NCBI RefSeq assembly: GCF_026151205.1
Contig: NC_087076.1
Coordinates: forward strand, 11,322,902 to 11,386,901
DNA from: Bolinopsis microptera
Lineage: Eukaryota > Ctenophora > Tentaculata > Lobata > Bolinopsidae
Direction: 5' to 3'
Length of the DNA: 64,000 nt
The notes under the pieces were generated by a model that saw only the letters and a list, made by a program, of their open reading frames with translations, was not told the DNA's origin and ran no database searches. The position numbers and the translations under genes were made by a program. Shown piece by piece: positions 1-11,000 of this stretch; the stretch's first letter is position 1, and the number at the start of each line of letters is the position of its first letter.

Positions 1-186
1 AAAATCCATAAGATATATTTCATCGCTTGAATATTTGTGCACAGCTGCTACGGAATAGAATAAACACATCAATTTGTGAGCAAAATCACAAGGAGCTTAA
101 TAGGTACAGATATTCATTATATAACATGTCGGGGATGAACTTACTGCTGTCGGTTACATTCATACATCTTATGAGAAACGGCTGCA
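1..186. other. No recognisable gene
   Basis: AT-rich sequence left of the first transposon. The only open frame is short and shows no family motif. I see nothing to annotate. Confidence 0.5.
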
Positions 187-214
187 CGATTTCCAGGCCC
201 CCCTATTATTAGGG

Positions 215-224
215 GTCAGATCAT
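215..224. repeat. Target-site duplication, RTE-like insertion, left copy
   Basis: GTCAGATCAT at 215-224 is repeated exactly at 2294-2303. The two copies bracket the retrotransposon body. The duplicated bases lie within the inverted repeat of the host DNA transposon, which shows the insertion order. Confidence 0.75.
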
Positions 225-2293
225 ACTTACTTACTTGATACTTGATAAGGTCTCCTCGATCATTCGAGTGGCCTGCACCAAGGAATTGCCGCTTATGTCG
301 TATCATCTCTCTCCAGTGCTTGCGATTTCCTGCCAACTCTCGGACCTTATCAAATACAATGTCTGGATCTCCTGTAAATGTTACTGCGTCTTCCAGGACA
401 CAGGTTCGCCAATTCTTTCTTGGCCGCCCACGTGATCTTCGGCCGTGAGCAGGTGTCCAGTCAAGTAGATACTTTGGTAGCCTGGTGTCCGGCATTCTAG
501 AAACATGTCCAAACCAGCGAAGACGGTTGGCACTGATGTTGGTTATAACCGGGTTTATTCTTGCCCGCTCCAACACTTGAACATTGCTCATCCGGTGGAA
601 CCATTTAATTCGAAGGATTCTCCACAAACAGTTTTGATGGAAAACTTCGAAGCGATGTAGTTGCTTTGAAGTAGTGTTCCAGACTTCGCTTCCATAAAGT
701 AATATTGTTAGAACCGCTGCAACATATATCCGTATTTTGGTGTTAGTTTGGATATTGCGATTCTTCCAAATATTACCGAGCTGATTGAATGCTCCTGAGG
801 CTTTCTGGATCCGTGCAGACAAGTCCCGGTCAATAGTCCCATCACTTGATATAATCGACCCAAGGTAAGTGAAGTTGCTGACTTGCTGGATAGCCGTGTC
901 TCCCACTGTAATGTCCACCGTTGATGCTTCAGTATACGGCCTCTGTGATGTATTCTTGCCGATGGCCATAACCTCTGATTTCTTCGCATTGATTCTGAGG
1001 CCAGCCTGAGCCGCATACTTGCATAAAAGATCAGTCGTCTCCTGGAGACCGTCCTTGGTGTTGTCCATGATAGCCAAATCATCTGCATAGTCAGTATCCA
1101 AGACGACTGTATCCTGACCAAAGGGCAAAGCTGGTGGTAGCTCTCTGCAGCACTGCCCCGTGTGACAACACTTTGTTATTCTCAGCCCGCTGCGCAGGCA
1201 GGTTGATGCAAACATTAAAGATAGGTGGACCCTGAATATCCCCCTGCCCAGAACCAGATGTAACGTCAAACCAATCTGAGAGCTCACCATTATGTCTGAC
1301 AGAGCTGACGGTGCCGCAAAAGAATGCTTGCATTATGCGAATGTATTTACAAGGCAAGCCATAATGACTGAAAGCTTTCCAGATAAACTCCCGATTAAGT
1401 GAATCGAATGCAGCTTTAAAGTCAACAAAATTTAAGTACAGGGGGAGGTTAAACTCAATGCTGTTGTGAATAATAGTACGGAGCGAATAAATCTGATCAA
1501 TGCAAGACCTTTTTTTCCTGAACCCGCACTGATTCTCTCGGAGCAGTTCTTCAAGCCCCGCATTCATCCGTCGCAACACTATTATCTGATAGAGTTTTGA
1601 TGCCGTGGAGCGTAGGGTTATGCCCCTGTTGTTCGAGCAGAATGATGTATCTACCTTTTTCGGGACAATAACAATGATACCATTAACCCAATCCTCTGGC
1701 ACATTCTCCGTCTCCCAAACACGTGCAAACAGTTTCTCAAGCCTGTCTAAAAGACCAGGAGCCCCATACTTCAGCTGTTCGTTGGAAATTTCATCAATTC
1801 CAGAGCTCTTGTGATTCTTCAGACTCTTTAAAGCCTCAGAGATCTCTGTTCTGCTAGGGGGTAAATCACTATCACTCAGATACGGAAAACATGGTGCGAC
1901 CTCTAGACTGTCTAGGTCTGAAAGGTCCACGTCTCCTATCTGCGGGTTTAGTAGTTCAGCGAAGTGCTCACCCCATCGTTTTCGTTGAGCAGCGGGGTCA
2001 GAAATCAACTTCTCGGTTTTATCTCTGACAGCAGTTGACTTCCGACTCTTCTTGCCTGACAAGGACTTGATCATCTGCCAGACCTCCCTCTGCTGACCGT
2101 GTGAAGAAGCTGTTTCCAGATCGGCTGCAACCCGTAAAGCCCAGTTCTCATCGTCCTTCTTACAGCTCTTCTTAACACGCTTATTAGCAAGAGAATACTC
2201 AGATCTATAATTGAATCCATCACATGGGCATTTCTGCTTGACCTTACTCCGCTCCAAGATGAGATCCTTTGTCTCTTGTGACAAGTGCTGCTT
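225..2293 (-). pseudogene. 5'-truncated RTE-like non-LTR retrotransposon (RT and C-terminal domain), frameshifted
   Basis: Minus-strand remnant of a non-LTR retrotransposon polyprotein. The upstream frame (2,293 to about 1,150) holds fingers and palm motifs: NRGITL, ENQCGFRKKRSCIDQI and the motif A region NFVDFKAAFDSLNRE. The downstream frame (about 1,140 to 250) holds the catalytic motif C DYADDLAIMDN, then a C-terminal stretch with RLRWFGHVSRMPDTRLPK and GRRSRGRPRKNW, typical of RTE-like elements. The two frames differ between motifs B and C, so the copy cannot make an intact reverse transcriptase. Motif B is also odd (GQGDIQGPPIF). The apurinic endonuclease is missing through 5' truncation. 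A TAAG-type tail at 225-235 and a 10-bp target duplication mark the ends. The clade is inferred from the style of the C-terminal motifs. Confidence 0.8.
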
Positions 2294-3146
2294 GTCAGAT
2301 CATTATATGACGTATAATTAGTGATGTGCCGTATAATTAGTGATGTGATCCACCAGCTACGATTTACAGAACATGTGAACTCTACCCTATATATCTAGCC
2401 CAGTTTTACCCCTTAGTTTTGATTTAAATTAACAAGTACACACACAATACTAAAAGAACAGATATCGTGGAGTTGGGTATGGTAATTCCTTCGCCTCTTA
2501 GCGGGTGTCTTGCCAACACTCAACCTGTCGATGTGAAAGTCGGTAATGACTTGCTGATCTTTGATAGCTCGCACATACTCTTGAACAGAGGGCTTTGGGC
2601 GATGAACTCGGGATTTAAATCCTCTGTGAAAGCCAGGCAGACTTGAGGGCTGAATCCTTTACTTGTCCTTCTTCCGGGAGTAGATGTATCCATCAGAGTC
2701 GAGTAGCTGTTGACATCCTGTCCGACCAGAGATGAATTTGGAGAAGGTAGGCATGTTGATAGAATGCGATACTATTGTCTATCATCTTCCAGTATATAAT
2801 ATACCTAAGAACACTTGATCAGCTCACTCCCGTTGCATGCCTTTGGCACGCACGTCTCACATCCCTAGATACAAGAACCCCTCTTTAGCAAGAGCTCCTG
2901 TCCCTTATGTGATATAGTTATACGAGTCGAGCGGTCAAATCTTAAAGATCATGTTTACTTCTTAATGCACAGCTATGATGTACATGTGAACTCTACCATT
3001 TCTAGGTTAGTTAAATTCTACTGATGGATCACATTACTAATTATACGTCACTAATTAGTGACATGATCTGATCTCCCTGGGCCCCCTAGTAATGAGGGGG
3101 CTGGAAGTCGGCCTCTCGACCAGTCAGTGAGTGGAATAGGGAGTGA

Positions 3147-3567
3147 AGCCTGTTACCATTCCTCCACTCTTTAGAGTTTAGGAAAATAGAGCCAGCAACG
3201 AAGATCGATAATCGCCTGCTAGTTCCTGTAGCAACTAAATCGCCTGAGGATGGTTACCGGATTTTCGTCTGTTCAAAAGAAGAACATCCAACAGCAAGGA
3301 ATGTGAAATATATCAATGCCATGCCGTGCCAACAGCAGACGGATAACTTCTCGTGTGGACCTCTATGCTTTGGGTTTCTCTGGGCATTTAGTGGTGGAAA
3401 CGACCCCCAACAGATTCTGGTTCAACTCTACGGATATTAGGAAGACCATACTTAAAATCGCCGAGGACGTCAATAATCGCGATACACATCTTGGGAGAGA
3501 AGTGAAAAAAATAAATCCAACGGGAGCGTCAAAATCTCTGGTAACTGTTTCCTGTCAGGCTGTCTGA
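3147..3567 (+). pseudogene. Ulp1-like (C48) cysteine peptidase fragment, frameshifted
   Basis: One frame open from 3147 to a TAG at 3438 encodes RLLVPVATKSPEDGYRIFV, then QQQTDNFSCGPLCFGFLW. The Q-x(n)-CG pattern is the oxyanion Gln and nucleophile Cys region of Ulp1/SENP-type peptidases. After about 3,415 a different frame (to 3567) carries DIRKTILKIAEDVN, which reads as a natural continuation, so a frameshift is likely. The His and Asp of the triad are not visible. Such domains occur in many eukaryotic DNA transposons. It lies just outside the 187-3120 element and may be an older transposon relic or an exon fragment. Confidence 0.5.
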
Positions 3568-5007
3568 ATCCTTAACAACAAATTACTCTCCAAACCCTGG
3601 CAACTTCTCTCCTAGCTCCAACTACAACCGAAATACTGTAATATAAGCCCATCACCCTTTTCATCAGTCTCTGGAAAGCCCCTTGAAGTACCTACAGGTG
3701 TATCTATACTAGTATACTCATTCCACTAGCATGTAACATGTTCACGTAATCATTATAATGAGCTTTCCTCACTTCTTCACTTATCACTCAACCCAGCCTC
3801 TCTTCCAGTGCTCTGGATTTGGAGGACTTAATTAATGATACACTCAATTAATATACTTGTTAATTGATCTTTGATGTAATTTCTATTCGGTCTATTATTT
3901 TAATTTTGTTAGTGCATGGAGTGAGTCATGTGTATTAAATTTCGTAATGAAGACTGCTTTCAATTCCCAATTGAATTTGTTTTAGTTCTTAGTACAATAT
4001 TTTAAGAGATTAAGAGAAAAGGAAGTTTTGATACTATGGTTTCGTACACGCTGCTTTGCTTTTAATAACTTCCTGGGTTGATGTTATACAGGTGGGCTGT
4101 GTAGAATAATTTTAAATTTGGGATAGACGTTGCGAAACTATGATCGACCGCCAAGCTTTTGTTATATTTGAAATAATAACAATAATAAATTAAATTATAA
4201 ACACTGCTTTTAAGTTGTAAAACTTTTACTCAGCAGTTTGAGAACAACTACAAAAGAACAAACTGATATAAGTGCCACAATAACTCTATCCTAAATTAAC
4301 AGCCTTCCCAGCAATACACGATATATTAATATAACTCAGTAAATAGTACACACTACACAGTATTATGTACTATGCAGTAGTACACAGGCACTTTCAATCA
4401 TTTAGTAACCTGAAATGTTTAGCCAGTAAATTATTTTAATGTTATTTTTTACACACTGTTCCTCATGAGTATTATATTAAAGCTTTATTACCGGGACTAC
4501 TGTATTTCTTTTACTTGTTAATCCGACCGACTGCTTTAAACTTTTTTTAAAGTGTGTTATCTTCAAATTAATTCTGAGACCCACTCAATCAATACGATGC
4601 TGCATTCCATGTTTACATTGTTCCTAATTACATTGTTATCTTCATCCATGATCGCTAATAAGCTTAATGACATTGTTTGTAATTTAGTACTTCTTTTTCA
4701 CTTGTTTACAAAAGAAATATGACTCAAAATTTTTCAGCTCCAGTACCTTGGTCGAGTGAAATCGTTTCTGCTCAGATGTCTGCTGGAGTACTTCCTCCGC
4801 TGGAGTACTTCGTCCGCTGGAGTACTTCGTAATGTTGTTCTAAGGATGAACAAAGGTAGTACAAAATTTAAGATTGTAAATCTTTAGAATCATACTGTCT
4901 AGCGCCTAATCGTTCAAAATCTGGCGAGTAACTGAGATAATTAAAACCTGATTGAGATTTGAAAAGTTACTTACCATTGTACAGTCAAAAATTATATTTT
5001 TAATTTC
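3568..5007. other. AT-rich intergenic sequence, no gene seen
   Basis: No open frame with a recognisable family. The only structure is a short tandem repeat at 4,779-4,833: three copies of a roughly 18-bp unit around CGCTGGAGTACTTCGTC. Confidence 0.5.
4779..4833. repeat. Short tandem repeat, about 18 bp x 3
   Basis: Three consecutive copies of CGCTGGAGTACTTC plus a variable CTC, GTC or GTA end. No coding role is seen. Confidence 0.7.
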
Positions 5008-5019
5008 AGCATAGTGATG

Positions 5020-5795
5020 TACACGTCTACATAGCTGGGAAAGATGAGGTCATAGATGATGGTAAACCCCTTAGAATGAATGAAGAATGGTGCAGTAGCA
5101 AGTTGTTGGGTTCTCTGCTAGAAAGTAGGAAAGATGTCACCAGAAGAATCATGTTAGCCAATGTAGCATTCCAGAACTTCAAGAAGGTCTGGTGCCAGAG
5201 TAAGATCCCCCTACAGAAGAAGCTGAAGGTCTATGAGGCCCAAGTAGTATCTATCCTCATGTATAACTCTAGTTGCTGGGGAATGCCTAAATCGTACTGG
5301 GACAAACTAGATGCATGTCACCGTAACCACCTCAGAAAGATCATGAATGTCAGCTGGCCACGCAGTATGATGTCCAAAGATACCCTCTACAAACAGAGTA
5401 ACTCTATCCCTATGTCTGAGCGTGCTGAGTTATCTAGGTGGAAGATGCTAGGACACATACTGAGGAGCGATGAAAGATCACCAGCTCAAGCTGCGCTGTG
5501 TTTTGCTGTCGAGATGTGTAGTGAAGTTGGTAGACTCGGGGCTCACATACGTAACCTCCTGCACCACCTGAAGGTTGACCTCTGGAAGCGCTTCATCTTG
5601 CTGGAGTCGTATGATGATATTCTCCATTTGAGAGAACTTGCTAGTGACCGTGGTTATTGGAGTAAATTGTTTAACTTTATACTTGAGTACAAGTCAATTT
5701 GATTATTGGGACATATAATTTTACAAAGGATCACGTTTCGGTTCTAAATTATTTTAGGATTGTTGACATTTGTAAGATTGACATGTTTGATAATA
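5020..5795 (+). mobile_element. 5'-truncated non-LTR retrotransposon copy A, with target-site duplication
   Basis: The insert is flanked by the 12-bp direct repeat AGCATAGTGATG at 5008-5019 and 5796-5807. It is open in frame from its first bases (5022) to the stop at 5702. That frame encodes the C-terminal part of a reverse-transcriptase polyprotein (KLKVYEAQVVSILMYNSSCW, then SRWKMLGHILRSDERSPAQA). The tail ends in ATAATA. A near-identical shorter copy lies at 53066-53445 on the other strand. Their protein overlap differs at about one residue (HIRN versus HRRN), so the family was active recently. The clade is not certain. Confidence 0.85.
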
Positions 5796-5807
5796 AGCAT
5801 AGTGATG

Positions 5808-6726
5808 AGAGAGGGCTATTAATGTGTGGGATTTCTGCTGCTTTGTTACAGTCATCTGACTTTTTCATTTTTACTCGGTGACTTTCTGAGGAAAGAGTTC
5901 TGCTAAAAAAGATAAAAAAGATATGCACGCGAGAGATGTTTCCTCTGAGATTATGCTGATGCCGGATGCATCACAAGCACATATTATTCGAACTGCAAAT
6001 CGGAGAATTTTTTTATAATCCTGAACTTAATTTAAAATCCTTACTTAAAATCAGTTCTCATCCAATACTTTACAGATATTGCATCTAAGAGAGTAACAGG
6101 ACGCTCGCAATATCTTGTATATACATATTTTCTTGTGTTTGAAGTCATTATATCTCAAGTTTGGCACATATAAATTCTCCCAAACTCTCACACATTATCC
6201 GTCATATAGCCTTGTAACTATCTGGAAAGTTTAAAGAAAATCTATCAGTCAGACCTTGATAAAATCAAAAATATATTCTAAGTTATTCACTAAAACACTC
6301 TATTTTCGAACTTTTTAACTTTTTATTTTAAACAGATTTATCGTTCTGGTACCGAAATGCTTTACCATAATAAACGTACGGCGCGAGAACATTTCCTCGT
6401 CCAAAGTCTGACAGTTAACAACATGCGTAGGATTCCCTCAAGAGGTGAAAACGTAATCGCCACCATCCGAAGCACATTTGTCTTTGACATTGCATTACAA
6501 TGCGCGTAATTTGGGGAGTATATTTGCCATACGTTGTGGGTCCGCCGCGCACGAGTGCCCTGATACTGGGGCCACTAAGTGAAACGACAATGGGGGTCAC
6601 GACTCACGACATGTGACATGATACAAGAGTAATAGAGTGCAATGCATATAATAGTGTCGTGTTCACATATTACACGAATCACTTTGGTCAATTTTTGCGT
6701 CCCCTTTCCTGCCTCCGTATTCCTTA
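5808..6726. other. Intergenic sequence, no gene seen
   Basis: No open frame with motifs. Short ORFs on both strands look like chance. Confidence 0.5.
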
Positions 6727-7107
6727 AGGGACCATCTTGCATCTACTTAGGACGTCCGCCAAAGTTGCAGATTTTCAGATGCAGACCACCTCCGGGTGTG
6801 TCCGGATTTTCAAACCACCCCCTTCCCCGGACGTCCGGATTTCCAGCTACTTTTAAGAGTACGAATAAAACTTGGCTCTCATGAGCTGCTCTGGCGATCG
6901 ACTTCTCGTTCAAAATACAGGGATCTAAACTTACAAAGTAATTAGTGTCGAAGAGTTGAAATAAATGGGACTTTTTCGTTAATTCTGCCAAAATTTCCTG
7001 ACGTCCAGATTTTCAGAAACCACCCCCCTCCCCCTGTCCGGATTTGTCCGAAATTCCAAAACCACCCCCTCCCTATTTGCCGGACGTCCTAAGTAATGGC
7101 CCCTAAT
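6727..7107. mobile_element. MITE with ACTTAGGACGTCCG termini
   Basis: The left end (GGACCAT, then ACTTAGGACGTCCG near 6,747) pairs with the right end (CGGACGTCCTAAGT, then ATGGCCCC near 7,080-7,105). The interior repeats short CGGACGTCCGG and CCGGATTT motifs several times. It encodes nothing. The left terminus carries a roughly 9-bp insertion compared with the right. The superfamily is unassigned. Confidence 0.6.
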
Positions 7108-8032
7108 TGGTTACCCATTACCACTGCCAGTCTGTTCATGTGTCAACATTACACTAGCGTAATAATTTATGGTGCGAAAATACAACGTTTACATATCAGC
7201 TGGTGGGTTATGTCCAATTTCTAGGTTTAAAGCTGAGATTTCGGGGTTTGAAATTAGTTCCACCAGTGATTTCGTAGAGAAGTTATACACCACTTTTACT
7301 TTTGTGTTGTAATTACCATGATCAATAATGATCAAAACAATTAGCACGTTGTGTTATAATGGTACAGTATTATAGTTATACCAACTCAACTATTAACCAA
7401 TTCAACATTCAACTGTTAAAATACATATTATCCAGTACCAGTACCATGTCGCAACAATTCAATAACTGCGTGGTTGATAGCGCGATACAAATCTATTTTC
7501 GATAAGATTATCTAAACAACACTATTTAAAGTGACACCAAACAATTAAAGTGCGATCAATATTCAAGCTAGACCCAACTAAACAGTTTAAGTTAAAACTA
7601 GATCGAACGTATAGTAGTACTAGTCAGTAGTGACTATGATTTTGCGAAAAATATTAAAAAATAAATCTTCTAGAAAATAAGAAAATAAGAAAATTCCTTT
7701 CATTCTAATATGCTATGAAAAAACGATTACCACGTAACACAATTTTCATAAAAAGTCGTATGAAGATATTGACTGCCCGTTTTTATTACAGAAACGAATA
7801 ACTTGATCAAAGTATTTGCATTAAAAAATTCTATAAAAATGTTTCCACCATGTTCATTGTTCGTTGCACAAACACTGCAAAAACAAGAATGATTAAAAAC
7901 GATCAATGTGACCATTACGTGATTATCACATATTGGATTAAAAGTGAATCATTAAAAGCGTAAAATTTTACAAAAAAAAACAAACAATATCAGGGCTCTC
8001 ACGTCCCAATGTCCCGGTGCTTCTAATTTTTC
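7108..8032. other. 3' flank and probable 3' UTR of the RNF213-like gene
   Basis: AT-rich sequence without a coding motif. On the minus strand an AATAAA hexamer at 7782-7787 lies about 250 bases past the RNF213 stop codon and could be its polyadenylation signal. Confidence 0.4.
7782..7787 (-). promoter_or_regulatory. Candidate polyadenylation signal AATAAA for the RNF213-like gene
   Basis: First canonical hexamer I noticed downstream of the stop at 8033-8035 on the minus strand. Position is the only support. Other AT-rich variants nearby cannot be excluded. Confidence 0.35.
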
Positions 8033-11000
8033 TTAAACTTTAAGGCAAGATTCCTTTAAAGCCAACCAGAAAGCTACCGAGTGCTCGTAGTTCAAACACT
8101 CAGGTAGATCGGGTAACTCTGGTTCCTCGTTCTCAGATCTCGCTAACAGAGTCCTCTCTTTGAAGAAGTCCAGACATTCCATTAGCTCCATACCTTCATA
8201 ACTAACACTACCTTCCGTATCCTCTGAGGGTTTCAGGACCATCCAATCTATCAGGAATCGGTGTAACTCCATCTGCAAATAAATTCATTGTTATTCATGA
8301 TTTTGGATTTAATAGCATTACTCCTTCCCGATATTATACATCAGAGTTCCGACCACTGTGAATTGTAAATTATAACAATGTTAATCCAGGAGCATATATG
8401 ATGTAACAGATCATATAACAAATGATTTGAAATCTTACCAGCCATATCTTGATGATCTTATGATTCTTGCCAGTGAACCACTCGTGAGACTCAGGAGGTG
8501 GTGTAGTGACCATATTAATGCTATCAAACGGATCGTAAGTGCTGCGGTAAGACTTGTAGAAGTAGGCCAGGTACCAAGCATCCAACACGTGACACTTCTT
8601 TAGGGTATCTGGTATTGAGTAGTTGGAATGTTCTTTGAAGGACCCAATACGCTCCATAAATCTGATCAAACTCTCGTTAGGGGATCCACTTCCAAGACCT
8701 GCAATTATGATTCCTCTGAATTATCAACAACTATTGCTTAAAATATTTGATACACCACCCATCGAGTGTTTTAATAAAATCAAAATAGAACAGATGTCAA
8801 AGAGTTTAACTGTTTAAATAGCATACATATTACATACTACACATATTAAAAACCCATTATTTCACAATCCAAACTCCAAAATTCGTACCAGCTCTGATGT
8901 AGCCGATAGCAGTAGCCAGTGCCTTCTTAGCTTCATTAGCAGCTCTAATATCTCCAAACTCTATCTTGATAGTATCCGGTATCCTGTGCTGAGGTTCCCT
9001 AGCGTGGAGCTTGTTGCACAGCTCCAACCACGTGACATCCTCACGGTACGTCATCTTGAAGGTGTCGTGATCTGTGAACTGCTTGATGGAGTCTAATATG
9101 GGGTGTACCCCGCCCAGTACCTCGTCCTTTAGGTATCTCTCAAATACTCCGTAAGAGAATCTTACCTCCCTGTGTTTACCTGGCAAGTCAGTTTAGTTAA
9201 TTAATTAATTAAATACAGCAGGTTTAATTAGTTAATACAGCAGGTTTAATTCAGCAAAACAGTGAAACAGTACGCTGGAATGTTCATAATGTAGTATACA
9301 GTATTTTCGCCTCTTACAGATTTGTTAGCTTCAAAATATAATTGAATAACATAAATTGAAGTGAATATTACTGACCGACGAGTCTGACAGAATGAGAATA
9401 TAACAAGAACATGGTAGGTTCTCTCCGGGTCGTAGTCTACGCTGAGAAATCTATCTGACAGTTTGACATTCTTGCGTTTCGTATGTCTAACAAGCTTATT
9501 GTGTAACGCAATCAGGGTCTGAAAAACAAAACCATGTACTAAAAATGAGGATATGCAATGTATTAATCTTTACAAAAACTGTTCTTTGACAGTTTTACAA
9601 TTGGTAAGAAGTCGGCAATGTGAAGTGGGGATGAAAGAGGAGAACAAAGCAACTAACATCAAGCAGATGGAGACAACATATCCCTTCTCTAGCAACAGGT
9701 TCAGGTAGGAAGAGAGACAGTGGCTCATTATCTCTGATATCCTTCTTATTTTTGTACGCTTCTGGGATCGCAAACTTGGTGCTCTCTACATTAATCTCCT
9801 TCCACGCCTGTGAAAACAAAGTAGTTATAATTTCCATTTATGATTCTAAAATGTGCACTGGTTGCTGATACAGCTGAAATGCTATACACAGTACACAAAA
9901 TTAAATGTAGCTATCATTTCAGTTGCTACTGTTAAGATTCTTAATCGGGGTTTTAGTAAATAATACAGTGATTAATATAAAAATTCCGCACCTGAGCCCA
10001 CGCAGCAAATCCTTCTTCCAAGATGGGGTCATCCTTGATAACATCTCTTATTGGAGTATTTCTTGCTTCCTCCAAACTGCTTTTATATGAGTATCGAGAC
10101 AGAAGACGTCTGAAGAAGTCCAATATCTTCGGTAACAGCTGAGGGTGGAGGGGTTCAGACGAAGTAGTTTGATTACCTCGAGTTATAGATGTGGATACTG
10201 GTGGGGAGGTGAAACACATTTGTTTACTTTAATAGTGAGCACATGTTCGGCGAGTTGAGGAGGTGAAACACATTTGTTTACATTTTTAGGGTAAGCACAT
10301 GTTCGGCGGGTTGAAGAGGTGATACACATTTTGTATTATAGAAGGCTTGTAACACTTGTAACGCTTTCTTGTTACCCCCCTTTGAAGGCCCCGAATTATT
10401 TTCTGAACGAAAGCTCAAAAATAACCGAGAAATCGACCTTCTTATTAACTCATTTTGATGACTATTTCTGACCTAAAATTGCACGAAAAATCGATTTAGC
10501 TAGGTTTCAGAACCTATAAACACTTCCTTATCCCTAAAAATTGATGTTTTATAGCTAATACGAGCAACAAGCAACATATGTTTTGATCCTTCGGTTCTAC
10601 TCATGACCTAGGCAGTTAAGCTGAAACCGACAGATCGAGGCAATCCTCACCTTAACTGATAAAACTGGTACTAACACACTTTTCAGATATAAATGTTCTT
10701 TGCGATATACGTTTATTGCAGCTTTGCAACTTGAGTGAAGACCAGAGTACGAAAACACACAGCAGGTAAGCAACTCACTTTTTGTGACTGTTCATCACGA
10801 ACATTCTGATCCTGCAACATATGAACAAGGATATCGTCTCCTTAACAAATCGAACAGGTACTATCACAATTTCCAGAGCACAGCATGATAACAAATTCAA
10901 AAGAAACACAATGAAGGTAGGTTACCAACACCACAATATAACAATCATACTAACAACTGAATTAAGTTTATTCTGACGACGGGCAGCCCTGATGTGCTCC

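Larger units (their letters stand above)
187..3120. mobile_element. DNA transposon with terminal inverted repeats, disrupted by an RTE-like element
   Basis: The left end (CGATTTCCAGGCCCCCC, from about 187) is matched in inverted orientation by the right end (about 3,090-3,120). Pairing continues inwards through CAGATCAT, GACGTATAATTAGT and ATGTGATCCA. The left arm is interrupted after 224 by the retrotransposon at 225-2293 and resumes at 2304. Without that insertion the element would be about 0.85 kb. Its interior (about 2,340-3,020) has no open frame of note, so it is probably non-autonomous. I could not identify a target-site duplication or a superfamily. Confidence 0.6.

Noticed and set aside
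8370-8438. Extension of the RNF213 exon to the in-frame stop (VRFQIICYMICYI)
   Set aside because: A good GTAAGA donor at 8438 and the in-phase next exon show this is intron sequence.
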